A DNA stretch of 14,909 bases, from NCBI GenBank assembly GCA_964495595.1, contig CAZBWH010000074.1, positions 1 through 14,909 of the forward strand, written 5' to 3'. Below the pieces are notes generated by a model. It made no database searches. It worked only from the letters and a program-made list of their open reading frames with translations, and was not told where the DNA came from. Positions 7,133-14,313 of the stretch are shown piece after piece. The stretch's first letter is position 1, and the number at the start of each line of letters is the position of its first letter. Position numbers and translations under genes: made by a program. Origin of the DNA: CALMFQ01 sp964495595 (GTDB taxonomy: Bacteria; Pseudomonadota; Gammaproteobacteria; Burkholderiales; SCOH01).

Positions 7133-7185
7133 CTTAGCCAAACCGGACTACACCTTCGCCAGCATTGACAAACGGCCTGGCTAAG
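7133..7185. repeat. inverted repeat overlapping the promoter of the secreted-protein gene
   Basis: CTTAGCCAAACCG at 7133-7145 is mirrored by CGGCCTGGCTAAG at 7173-7185, with 11 of 13 positions matching. The right arm lies wholly inside the -35/-10 spacer of the promoter at 7165-7193. It could be a repressor site, with two half-sites for looping, or the terminator of the preceding gene. Confidence 0.45.
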
Positions 7186-7193
7186 CCTCTAAT
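7165..7193 (+). promoter_or_regulatory. near-consensus sigma70 promoter for the secreted protein
   Basis: TTGACA at 7165-7170 is a perfect -35. A 17-bp spacer leads to TCTAAT at 7188-7193, a five-of-six -10. The transcript would start near 7200, leaving a leader of about 75 nt in which ATCCGG (7204-7209) and CCGGAT (7249-7254) can pair and enclose further CCGG arms. The ribosome site AGAGGAGA lies at 7265-7272. Confidence 0.7.
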
Positions 7194-7276
7194 GCACCCA
7201 AAAATCCGGATAGGCATCCTTGCCGAACCGGGACAAAAACACCGGCCCCCGGATATACGCAATTAGAGGAGACGTC

Positions 7277-8086
7277 ATGAAAAAACTTGCCATTGCCCTG
7301 GCAGCCACAGCCCTGCTGCCCGCAGCCCAGGCAGCCACCCACCAGCTGAGCCAGACCACCCCGGTATTTCTCACCGGCCCGCACACCGGCCAATTCGATA
7401 TCCGCGCCCTGCTGCCGGCCAACCAGCAGGTCACCCAGGCATCAATCCTGCTGCGCTTTGCCGATGATATCGAGGCCGACTTCAGCAACACCGTGTCCAC
7501 CCACGCCTATAGTGACACGGGCAACCGCCCCGAAACCCAGCATTCAGTCACCGACGGTGTCATCACCTACAACTACGCCACCACTCACGTCGAAATGCTG
7601 CAAAGCGTCGTCACCAACATAACCGACCTGACACCGGAAACCGTGACCGCACAAGTCGGCGGCGAAACCCGTTTTGCTGGCACCCTGATCGCCCCCCCAC
7701 AGTTCTTCTCGGCCACGACACGCCAACTGGACGAGACCAATTGCCTGGATCAGGACTGGGGCTGGGCTTTCTATTTCAACACCGAGATCTGCACTCTTAG
7801 AGAAGATCGAATCACCGAAACCACCACCAACGCCTCCGGCGCCGTCGGTGAATTCAACATCCTGTTTGCCTCGCTGGGCAGCCAGGCGCTGGCCGACATC
7901 AATCTGGACGGCCTGCTGGATTTTGACCTCCAGCTCGGCCAAGGGCAGGACGTCAACCTGCTCGAAGCACGAATCGACTTCACCACTGCTGCCCGCCAGG
8001 GTGCCGTGCCAGTCCCTTCACTGCTATCCATGCTCGGCATTGGTGTCGTTGCCATGCGACTGCAGCGACGCAAATCCCAGCCCTGA
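7277..8086 (+). CDS. exported protein with a PEP-CTERM-like C-terminal sorting tail
   Basis: This 269-residue protein has a clear Sec signal peptide (MKKLAIALAATALLPAAQA, cleavage after residue 19). The central part is beta-rich, acidic and Thr/Asn-rich, and I recognise no enzymatic domain. The tail from about residue 244 reads VPVPSLLSMLGIGVVAMRL followed by QRRK: a short VPxP motif, one hydrophobic span and a basic end. That is the architecture of PEP-CTERM exosortase substrates, but with Val replacing the Glu of VPEP. It may be a variant sorting signal or a simple C-terminal anchor. Such proteins are envelope- or matrix-associated. ATG 7277 is supported by AGAGGAGA just upstream and by a strong promoter. 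The next gene starts 36 bp after the stop. Confidence 0.8.
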   Translation: MKKLAIALAATALLPAAQAATHQLSQTTPVFLTGPHTGQFDIRALLPANQQVTQASILLRFADDIEADFSNTVSTHAYSDTGNRPETQHSVTDGVITYNYATTHVEMLQSVVTNITDLTPETVTAQVGGETRFAGTLIAPPQFFSATTRQLDETNCLDQDWGWAFYFNTEICTLREDRITETTTNASGAVGEFNILFASLGSQALADINLDGLLDFDLQLGQGQDVNLLEARIDFTTAARQGAVPVPSLLSMLGIGVVAMRLQRRKSQP

Positions 8087-8122
8087 TTTGCCGCATCCGG
8101 CAGCCGGCGGTACCATTGCGAC

Positions 8123-9160
8123 ATGCAACTTACCGTCCTGCTGCCCGGCCTGATCTGGCCCGACCCCCAGCTAACCGACATTTACCGTAACCTGCCACTT
8201 CCCAGCCTGGAATGGCTGCTCGGCCACGGTAATCCGCTAGCGCACCCCGACACACTGGAACACTGGCTGGCCCACCACACCGGCTTGCCCGCCCCGCTTC
8301 CAGTCGCCCGGCTGACGGCCGCGCTGGACGGCGTAGCCAGCGACGCAGCACTCCTGCGAGCCGACCCGGTGCACCTGCAGGTCAACATGGAGCAACTGCA
8401 ACTGGTTCCCGCCAGTGCACTGGCAATCGACCTATCGGACGCAGTTGCACTACAGGCGGCCCTGAACCGTCATTTTGCCGCCGATGGCCTGTGCTTTCAC
8501 ACCCCTCATCCAGAACGCTGGTATGTCACCCTCCCCGATGCCGGGCAGGTCAACCATACAGCACTCGAACAGGTCATCGGCCACGACATTCACCCACTCC
8601 TGCCGCACGGCCCGGACTCGCTGCGCTGGCACAGCCGGCTGAATGAAATCCAGATGCTGTTCTACAACCATCCAGCCAATGAATCCCGCGAACAGCGCGG
8701 CTTGCCCAATATCAACAGCATCTGGTTCTGGGGGGATGGCCCGCTGACGCCCTGCACTGGCTGGCCGTGGCACACCACCTGCAGCGACAACCTGCTGCTG
8801 CGTGCACTGACCCACCATGCGAAAGCAGACATCGCCCCACTGCCCGCCGATGCAGCGCAGTGGCTCGCCCGGCCACGCAAGGGCCCAGTCCTGCTGATGC
8901 TCGACCAGCTACAGACGGCCGCCCAGTACGGCGACGCCTATCCGTGGCGCAACACATTGCAACAACTGGATCAAGACTGGTTCGGCCCAATCCGCCGGGC
9001 TTGCCAGCAACGGATCATTCACCACCTGACCCTGGTGGTACCCGGCCAGTTTGCCCTGGACCTGCCGCCAGCCCACCGCTGGAAATTCTGGCGCCGCAGC
9101 CTGCCGCTGGCCAAGCTCGCCGCCTCGGCGCCCCTCACTCATTCACCGCTCACCGACTGA
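8123..9160 (+). CDS. COG4255-type conserved protein upstream of recJ (often annotated cofactor-independent phosphoglycerate mutase-like)
   Basis: This 345-residue soluble protein belongs, by recognition of its conserved blocks, to the betaproteobacterial family placed before recJ. Landmarks are LRADPVHLQV near residue 79, LNRHFAADGL, HPERWYVTL, a segment with PHGPDSLRWHSRLNEIQML, and INSIWFWGDGPL. Databases often name the family a phosphoglycerate mutase of the cofactor-independent type. I see no metal-binding signature that would prove such activity, so the function is better left open. It starts at ATG 8123 without an obvious Shine-Dalgarno. Its stop overlaps the recJ start in TGATG, so the two are translationally coupled, which suggests a functional or at least regulatory link. 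Confidence 0.8.
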   Translation: MQLTVLLPGLIWPDPQLTDIYRNLPLPSLEWLLGHGNPLAHPDTLEHWLAHHTGLPAPLPVARLTAALDGVASDAALLRADPVHLQVNMEQLQLVPASALAIDLSDAVALQAALNRHFAADGLCFHTPHPERWYVTLPDAGQVNHTALEQVIGHDIHPLLPHGPDSLRWHSRLNEIQMLFYNHPANESREQRGLPNINSIWFWGDGPLTPCTGWPWHTTCSDNLLLRALTHHAKADIAPLPADAAQWLARPRKGPVLLMLDQLQTAAQYGDAYPWRNTLQQLDQDWFGPIRRACQQRIIHHLTLVVPGQFALDLPPAHRWKFWRRSLPLAKLAASAPLTHSPLTD

Positions 9161-10848
9161 TGTCACACATAACCACACGACTCTACGATACCACTACGGC
9201 AAGCCGGCTCACCGCCAGCGGCCTCAGCCCCCTGATGGCCCGCATCTACGCCGCCCGTGGTGTCGCCGACACCAGCGAACTCGACGTCAGCCTGAAGCGA
9301 CTGTTACCCTACCACAGCCTGAAAAACATCACTGCTGCAGCCCAGCGACTGGCCGACGCCATCCAGCGGCGGGAACGGCTGCTGATCGTCGCCGATTACG
9401 ATTCCGACGGCGCCACCGCCTGCGCAGTCGGCGTGCGCGCATTGCGGACATTTGGTGCCATAGTGGATTTCATTGTCCCCAACCGCTTCGAATACGGCTA
9501 CGGGCTGACACCGGAAATCGTTGAACTGGCCGCGCAACGGCAACCGCAACTGCTGATCACGGTCGACAACGGCATAGCCAGCCTGGCCGGCGTCGCCGAG
9601 GCGCAGCGACGCGGCATTGAAGTGTTGATTACCGACCATCACCTGCCCGGCGACAGCCTGCCGGACGCCCTGATTGTCAACCCGAACCAGCCCGGCTGCC
9701 CATTCCCCAGCAAGCATCTGGCCGGCGTCGGAGTGATTTTCTACGTCATGCTCGCCCTGCGCGCCGAACTGCGCCAGCGCGGCCACTTCAGCGACGGCAC
9801 CGGACCGAATCTGGCCGAACTGCTCGACCTGGTTGCCCTGGGTACTGTCGCCGACGTGGTCAGGCTCGACGCCAACAACCGTATCCTGGTAGAACAAGGC
9901 CTGGCGCGAATGCGTGCCGGCCGGGCCCACGCCGGCATCAAGGCCCTGTTTCAGGTAGCCGGCCGCAGCGAAAGCCGCGCCGTGTGTTTTGATCTTGGCT
10001 TTGCGCTTGGCCCGCGCTTGAACGCCGCCGGCCGCCTGGATGATATGGGCCTCGGTATTGGCTGCCTGCTGCAGGACAACCTGGAGCTGGCACAGGAAAC
10101 CGCCACCGAACTGGATCGCCTGAACCGTGAACGGCGCGGCATCGAATCCGGCATGCAGCAAGAAGCCCTGGCACAACTGGACCAGATCAGCGTCGACGAC
10201 AGCTACAGCCTCAGCCTGTATCGCGACGACTGGCATCAGGGCGTGATCGGCATTCTCGCCTCGCGCATCAAGGATCGGCACCACCGGCCCGCCATCGTAT
10301 TTGCACCCGGAAATGACGGCGAACTGAAGGGCTCCGGCCGCTCGATCAGCGCCCTACATCTGCGCGATGCACTTGACCTGGTTGCCAAACGCCACCCACA
10401 GCTGATCCTCAAATTCGGCGGCCACGCCGCTGCCGCTGGCTTGACCATCCGCGAACCGGACCTGGCAGCCTTTCGCGATGCGTTTGAAACAGTCTGCCGC
10501 GAATGGCTCGACCGCAGCCTCCTGGAACGAGAGCATGCCACCGATGGCGAGCTCGCTCCTGCAGACTTGCATCTGCAGACCGCACTGGAACTCGATCGGC
10601 AAGTGTGGGGGCAAGGCTTTCCACAACCCGCTTTCCGGGGCATGTTTCACATTACCCATCAACGGGTGGTAGGAGAAAAACATCTCAAACTGAAACTGCA
10701 GCAGAGCGGGCAGCAACTCGACGCCATTCTGTTCCAACAGGCCGAGCCAATACCCGAACAGGTCGAGTTGGTGTACCGGCCAAACGTCAATGAATATCAG
10801 GGCCAACGCAGTCTGCAACTGATCGTCGAACATTGGACCGGCGAATGA
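9160..10848 (+). CDS. recJ: single-stranded-DNA-specific exonuclease RecJ
   Basis: RecJ degrades single-stranded DNA 5' to 3' in RecFOR recombination, mismatch repair and base-excision repair. The 562-residue protein carries the DHH phosphoesterase motifs: DYDSDG with Asp79, Asp81 and Asp83, VDNG with Asp136, and DHH at residues 159-161. It also has the DHHA1 glycine motif GGHAAAAG at 420-427 and a C-terminal OB-type region. Length equals that of the family. The start ATG 9160-9162 shares its A with the TGA of the upstream gene. A longer in-frame extension to 8767 would lie entirely over that gene and is not credible. The stop overlaps the thioesterase start in ATGA. The gene is thus the middle member of a tightly packed three-gene run. 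Confidence 0.95.
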   Translation: MSHITTRLYDTTTASRLTASGLSPLMARIYAARGVADTSELDVSLKRLLPYHSLKNITAAAQRLADAIQRRERLLIVADYDSDGATACAVGVRALRTFGAIVDFIVPNRFEYGYGLTPEIVELAAQRQPQLLITVDNGIASLAGVAEAQRRGIEVLITDHHLPGDSLPDALIVNPNQPGCPFPSKHLAGVGVIFYVMLALRAELRQRGHFSDGTGPNLAELLDLVALGTVADVVRLDANNRILVEQGLARMRAGRAHAGIKALFQVAGRSESRAVCFDLGFALGPRLNAAGRLDDMGLGIGCLLQDNLELAQETATELDRLNRERRGIESGMQQEALAQLDQISVDDSYSLSLYRDDWHQGVIGILASRIKDRHHRPAIVFAPGNDGELKGSGRSISALHLRDALDLVAKRHPQLILKFGGHAAAAGLTIREPDLAAFRDAFETVCREWLDRSLLEREHATDGELAPADLHLQTALELDRQVWGQGFPQPAFRGMFHITHQRVVGEKHLKLKLQQSGQQLDAILFQQAEPIPEQVELVYRPNVNEYQGQRSLQLIVEHWTGE

Positions 10849-11288
10849 CCGGCACGGACTGGGACTTTCCCGCGCCCCATATCCAGCCGCAAACCGTCGA
10901 TCAATCCCATCTCGACCCGATGCGCCACACCAATAACGTCGTCTATCTGGCCTGGGTCGAACAGATCGCGTGGCATCATTCGCGTCAACTGGGCCTGCAC
11001 TGGGAAGACTATGTCCGCCTGGGCCACGGCATGGTTGCCCGCCGGCACGAACTGGACTATCTCGCCCCCACCGTGGCCGGCGACAGCCTGCTGCTGGCTA
11101 CCTGGATCATCGGCATCGACCGGCTGTCGATCACCCGCGCCTATCAATTTGTACGCGAGCAGGACAACAAAACCGTATTTCGCGGCCTCACCCGATGGGT
11201 CTGCGTTGACCTGGCCAGCGGCCGCCCCCGCCGCCTGCCAAGCGGGTTCGAGCAGGCTTACCTGCGAGGTCTGACCGCCCGTAACTGA
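10845..11288 (+). CDS. acyl-CoA thioesterase-like hotdog protein (4HBT/YbgC type)
   Basis: This 147-residue protein has the single-hotdog layout of 4-hydroxybenzoyl-CoA thioesterase and YbgC relatives, which cleave acyl-CoA or acyl-ACP thioesters. The characteristic segment is HLDPMRHTNNVVYLAWVE, with Asp24 in the position of the usual active-site acid and the NNVVYLAW helix start. The strand region VARRHELDYLAPTVAGDSL also fits. The acyl chain cannot be predicted. The ATG at 10845 overlaps the recJ stop as ATGA, indicating translational coupling. A role in DNA repair is unlikely, and the linkage may only be operonic. Confidence 0.88.
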   Translation: MTGTDWDFPAPHIQPQTVDQSHLDPMRHTNNVVYLAWVEQIAWHHSRQLGLHWEDYVRLGHGMVARRHELDYLAPTVAGDSLLLATWIIGIDRLSITRAYQFVREQDNKTVFRGLTRWVCVDLASGRPRRLPSGFEQAYLRGLTARN

Positions 11289-11304
11289 AACCCGCATTTT
11301 TGGT

Positions 11305-11333
11305 TTTACAAACCGCCAGCACCCCCATATAAT
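11305..11333 (+). promoter_or_regulatory. promoter of the tRNA-Ser gene
   Basis: TTTACA at 11305-11310, a spacer of exactly 17 bp and a perfect TATAAT at 11328-11333 place the start a few bases before the tRNA at 11348. It lies just after the thioesterase stop. Confidence 0.75.
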
Positions 11334-11347
11334 GCGCGTCTTCTGCT

Positions 11348-11438
<91 letters not shown>

Positions 11439-11449
11439 GAAGCTGATCT

Positions 11450-11480
11450 AAGCCATTCAATTGAATGGCTTTTTTCTTTT
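11450..11480 (+). terminator. rho-independent terminator of tRNA-Ser
   Basis: A perfect 22-bp palindrome at 11450-11471, with arms AAGCCATTCAA and TTGAATGGCTT, runs straight into a T-rich tract. It starts 12 bases after the tRNA CCA end. Confidence 0.85.
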
Positions 11481-11580
11481 GTGCTGCCGTGCGGCCCATT
11501 AAACGGCCCACGAATGGTTCAAAATTCTTGGATTCCATCCTGCCGATACGGTGTTTCTCTTCGCCAGGCGGCACAAAAGC

Positions 11581-11601
11581 AAAAAGCCCGACTTGCGGGC
11601 T
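11581..11601 (-). terminator. terminator for the minus-strand transposase fragment
   Basis: Read on the minus strand, AGCCCG-CAAGT-CGGGCT is followed by TTTT. It lies about 24 bp past the stop of the truncated transposase. Between 11481 and 11624 I see no gene, only this hairpin. Confidence 0.65.
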
Positions 11602-11624
11602 TCCCTTCTCGTTTGCAAGCGCAA

Positions 11625-12077
11625 TCACGTCCGCTTGCGCAGCACCGGCTCCACCAGATAACCCGGCCGCAGCTCGATATCGGCATGCATGACGGCGTTT
11701 TCAAATCGACGCTGTAGCTTCTGCCCGTTCGGGCTGCTGGCGATCATGCGCCGGAAGTTGCCAATAGCCGATGCGCCTGGCGGCCTGGGCTTCCAAGGGT
11801 CAAGCCCGACGAATGCAGCGGCGCTATGGCTGTCGAGTATCAGGCCTTCCGCCGCCTCGTCGCTGACGCGGTAGAGCTGCTGCAATACCCACACCCGTAA
11901 CAATAGCGGCCGTGAATGACAGGGACGGCCGCCACGTGGGCCAGTAGGTGGCTGCTCGATCAGTTCCGCCAGGCTATCCCACGGTATCACGCTATCAATA
12001 CGCTCCAGAATATCGGCTCGTGCCGGCCTACGTGCCGCCGGCCATGCAACCGAAGTAAACAGGCTTTTGTTCTTCAT
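11625..12077 (-). pseudogene. IS5-family transposase, N-terminal half only
   Basis: The 150-residue reading frame matches the N-terminal part of IS5-type DDE transposases. It has ILERIDSVIPWDSLAELIE, then RPCHSRPLLLRVWVLQQLYRVSD, then GASAIGNFRR, the counterpart of the TTIMNFRHLLE block in IS5. IS5 transposases are about 320-330 residues. This frame stops just after the point where the catalytic DDE part would begin (GYLVEPVLRKRT), so it cannot catalyse transposition. ATG 12077 is chosen because GGAG lies nine bases upstream; an upstream GTG would add six residues. A terminator follows. No matching terminal inverted repeats can be identified, as expected if one end is deleted. A short accessory N-terminal-only product cannot be excluded. 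Confidence 0.75.
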
Positions 12078-12104
12078 GTTTGGCTGTCTCCACAAAAACT
12101 AGGA

Positions 12105-12152
12105 ATTCACCGGGTTGATTGAAAGTGAACCATTTCAGATATAGGGTTCACC
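12105..12152. promoter_or_regulatory. GGTGAAC-type repeats upstream of the transposase fragment
   Basis: GTGAACC at 12125-12131 and GGTTCAC at 12145-12151 form an inverted repeat. A related GGTGAAT lies on the minus strand at 12105-12111. Further GGTGAAC copies are at 12241-12247 (plus strand) and 12527-12533 (minus strand). The 174-bp gap 12078-12251 holds no gene otherwise. They may be binding sites of an element-encoded protein or parts of an IS end. Confidence 0.4.
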
Positions 12153-12251
12153 ATGTTTAGCGTCCGCCCACGTCCGAAAATGCGGGGTTCGAATTACCCG
12201 TGAGGGGGATGGCTTGGGAGGACCCGTAAATATCTGGCAAGGTGAACGCAG

Positions 12252-12731
12252 TCATGCCAGCCCCCAGCCCTGCCAGCATGGATGACTGCCGATAGCCAGT
12301 CCGGCTTGCCGCGCCAACATCACAAAGCACTTGATTGCCTCAATGCTGTCAGCCGCCTGTTGATGCAGTTCATCCCGCTCATTGCCGGGGCACTGGTCGC
12401 AGCCGTAGGCATCGGCGATGGCATTCACCAGATGTTGCACGGCAACAAAAAACCGGCGCTTGCCGGTTTGGTCTTGTGGCAGTGCGGCACAATCGGCAGC
12501 ATCTGACGGCAGCGCAAACACCTCTTGTTCACCCCTTTCCGGGGCGGGTGTAGGGGTACCCCCCCCTGTTTTCGAAGTGTTTAAAGTGTTTACGCCTTTA
12601 TAATCAGTGACTTGTAAGTGTTTACTTTTTGGGTCAAAGTGTTTAATAAACACTTTCTCTGCTTCTGGTTGGGCGGCAGCTTTTTCGATTAGATCAAGCA
12701 TGGATGCGGGTTGCAGGCTATTTTCAGTCAT
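12252..12731 (-). CDS. hypothetical accessory-element protein containing iterons in its coding sequence
   Basis: This 159-residue protein is not recognised. It has no signal peptide or membrane span. The N-terminal half is polar, and a proline- and glycine-rich linker near residues 56-65 separates it from a helical C-terminal half with Cys and His residues (YGCDQCPGNERDELHQQAADSIEA). Its ATG at 12729-12731 overlaps the end of the DUF927 gene by 8 bases (ATGACTGA), so it is translated from the same message. Codons for residues 26-53 coincide with a cluster of AAGTGTTTA repeats, and base composition there is far more AT-rich than in its surroundings. The DNA may be doing double duty as a protein-binding region. 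Because partners are decayed, expression is uncertain. Confidence 0.6.
   Translation of the reverse strand: MTENSLQPASMLDLIEKAAAQPEAEKVFIKHFDPKSKHLQVTDYKGVNTLNTSKTGGGTPTPAPERGEQEVFALPSDAADCAALPQDQTGKRRFFVAVQHLVNAIADAYGCDQCPGNERDELHQQAADSIEAIKCFVMLARQAGLAIGSHPCWQGWGLA
12575..12656. repeat. iteron cluster: five copies of AAGTGTTTA
   Basis: AAGTGTTTA occurs at 12575-12583, 12584-12592 (directly abutting), 12616-12624 and 12637-12645, with an inverted copy at 12647-12655. The last two make a perfect 21-bp palindrome spanning 12636-12656. The segment is AT-rich within GC-rich DNA. Such arrays are typical of replication-initiator or partition-protein binding. A C-run flanks it at about 12559-12566. 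Confidence 0.75.
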
Positions 12732-14031
12732 CCATGCCCCCCATCACCGCAGAGAGCTGCGAACCGTCTACAACGTACACGCGGCCGGGGCATTCCACCT
12801 TGTGCAGACCCACATTACGCGGTGGCTGGCTGGCCTTGCCATCGCTGCCGGGGATCAGGATGTTATGTTGCAACAGCACACGATTTGCTTGCCGATACGA
12901 CAACCCGGCAAACACATCCTTGGCCCATGATTCACTGAATACGTAGTACAACCAAGTAGCCCCATCATCCAGCGAATAGCCCGGCTCGCCCACTACTGGC
13001 AAACCATCGCCGGGCCGCTGCATCCAGCGATAGCCTACGCGGGATAGCGTCTTGCCCTTGTGGTTGTCCGCGTCGCTGTTCTTGTCGTCGGTCAACCGGG
13101 TAAAGCGGCCTTCGCCGTGCGCCTCCAGAAAGCCGGCCAGCCGCTTGATCATGTCACGCTCTTCGGTGCTGCTTGCCGTGCCGCGCTGGTGCAGCCACAC
13201 CCGGAAGCACTCACCCGCTGCAGCCATCGCAGCACCAGCAGCCCAGCCCGTGACACCCCAGCGGGTGGCCAGCTCGCCACCGATGCCGACCAACGCAAAC
13301 CGCGCCGCTGCCCGGCTAACCTGCCCATGCGCCCCGCCCGGTACAAGTTGAGCAATGAACGCATCTTGATTGCTGCGAATCTCTGCCGCCAAGCCGGTCT
13401 TGTGTGACACCAGAGCATGCAGGAAAGCCCGCCCGGCGCTGCCGTAGTGTTTGCCGGTAATCGCCTTGATCTGGTTCGACAGCGCTGCGCCATCGGTCAG
13501 CCCGTGCAATTCATCGAACAAGCCACGATCCGGCAAAGGCAGCGACAGAAGCCGCATTTCCAGCCCGGCAAAGCCTTGTTTGCCGACACTAGCCAAATGT
13601 TGCAGCAGGGTTAACTCACCAGCCGAGAAGAACAGCAGACGCCAGCTTGCCGCCTTGCGTAGTCCGCCGGTATCGGTGGCGCGGGCCTTGGCTTTGCCGT
13701 TACCCAGCATATAAACCGTCTGATCGATGATACGGGGGTCACATTCCTTGATTTCATCCAGTGGCAACAACGTATCGGCATAAGCACGGGCGATACCCTC
13801 AAGCGCGTTGTCTGTCGCTCTCCAGGTCTTGCTGTAGTCCGCCGGCTTGCCCCACACCGAAGCCGCCATCGATAGCAGTGTCGATTTGCCTTGGCTGCTG
13901 TTGCCATAGACATGAAACCCGCCCGATTCCGCGCCAATCAATTCCAGCAGCGGCCCGGCAAAAGCGGCCGAAGTGGCGAACAGCAGCAGCGGATTACCAA
14001 CACACAGCGCCGCCAGCCGAGCAGCTCTGCA
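12724..14031 (-). pseudogene. DUF927-type P-loop NTPase (P4-like helicase region), N-terminus missing
   Basis: The reading frame from 14031 to 12724 encodes about 435 residues of a DUF927 protein, the helicase-like family of P4-type satellite phages and integrative elements. It opens without a start codon with CVGNPLLLFATSAAFAGPLL, then IGAESGGFHVYGNSSQGKST, which holds the Walker A GNSSQGKS, and further on TLLPLDEI as Walker B. The C-terminal part (GLSYRQANRVLLQHNILIPG) resembles a winged-helix end. An in-frame TGA at 14032-14034 precedes it, and upstream sequence on this strand has no similarity. The only early start is a TTG at 13939-13941, which would cut off conserved residues. Intact proteins carry a longer N-terminal part, often with a primase-type module, so this is a truncated copy. 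It overlaps the following small gene by 8 bp. Confidence 0.75.
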
Positions 14032-14034
14032 TCA

Positions 14035-14198
14035 ACCATGAAACGATGGACATATTCCGGGAGGCGTTCGAGGGGGGCAACAAAACAACACCAAGAAAGG
14101 TTATCAGGCTGAAATTGGCGGAAACATACGGCTTATCCCCATCCCGAATTGACGATATTTTATCCGGCCGCAAGCCACGAAAAACGCAAACAAAATAA
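14035..14198 (+). pseudogene. C-terminal fragment of a helix-turn-helix protein
   Basis: On the plus strand the frame reads INHETMDIFREAFEGG, then KLAETYGLSPSRIDDILSG and a basic tail RKPRKTQTK before the stop at 14198. The pattern resembles the C-terminal HTH of Mor-like or similar phage activators. It abuts the broken start of the DUF927 frame, so it is best read as a remnant of a gene whose 5' part was lost. A 50-residue product from ATG 14046 is conceivable, but no Shine-Dalgarno is present. A strong terminator follows. Confidence 0.45.
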
Positions 14199-14199
14199 A

Positions 14200-14235
14200 C
14201 CCGGACAAACGCCCCATTTTGTCCGGGCTGTTTCT
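14200..14235 (+). terminator. strong hairpin terminator after the HTH fragment
   Basis: CCCGGACAAA at 14200-14209 and TTTGTCCGGG at 14218-14227 form a perfect 10-bp stem with an 8-nt loop, followed by CTGTTTCTGCTT. It begins two bases after the stop codon. Confidence 0.7.
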
Positions 14236-14242
14236 GCTTAAA

Positions 14243-14294
14243 GCGTTACCGCAACGCAAATAACATGGCTCTACACCCAACGGCGCACGTTGGG
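14243..14294. promoter_or_regulatory. two small inverted repeats in the alpA-like leader
   Basis: GCGTT-ACCGC-AACGC spans 14243-14257. CCCAACG-GCGCA-CGTTGGG spans 14276-14294, ending 19 bases before the ATG and followed by CCTTTAAGG. They may be operator and leader hairpin of the regulator gene. No confident -35/-10 pair is visible. Confidence 0.4.
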
Positions 14295-14313
14295 CCTTTA
14301 AGGAAAAGGAGCC

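Noticed and set aside
8767..9159. In-frame extension of recJ upstream to 8767
   Set aside because: It lies entirely over the COG4255-type gene, has arginine/proline-rich nonsense composition, and the RecJ family starts at about ATG 9160.
9304..10284. Minus-strand frame of 326 codons
   Set aside because: It is antisense to the DHH core of recJ with no recognisable motif of its own.
12575..12656. CRISPR array
   Set aside because: Repeats are only 9 bp, spacing is irregular (0, 23 and 12 bases), and one copy is inverted; this fits iterons, not CRISPR.
13761..14034. Plus-strand frame preceding the HTH fragment
   Set aside because: This part is antisense to the DUF927 gene; only the portion after about 14035 looks like real coding sequence.
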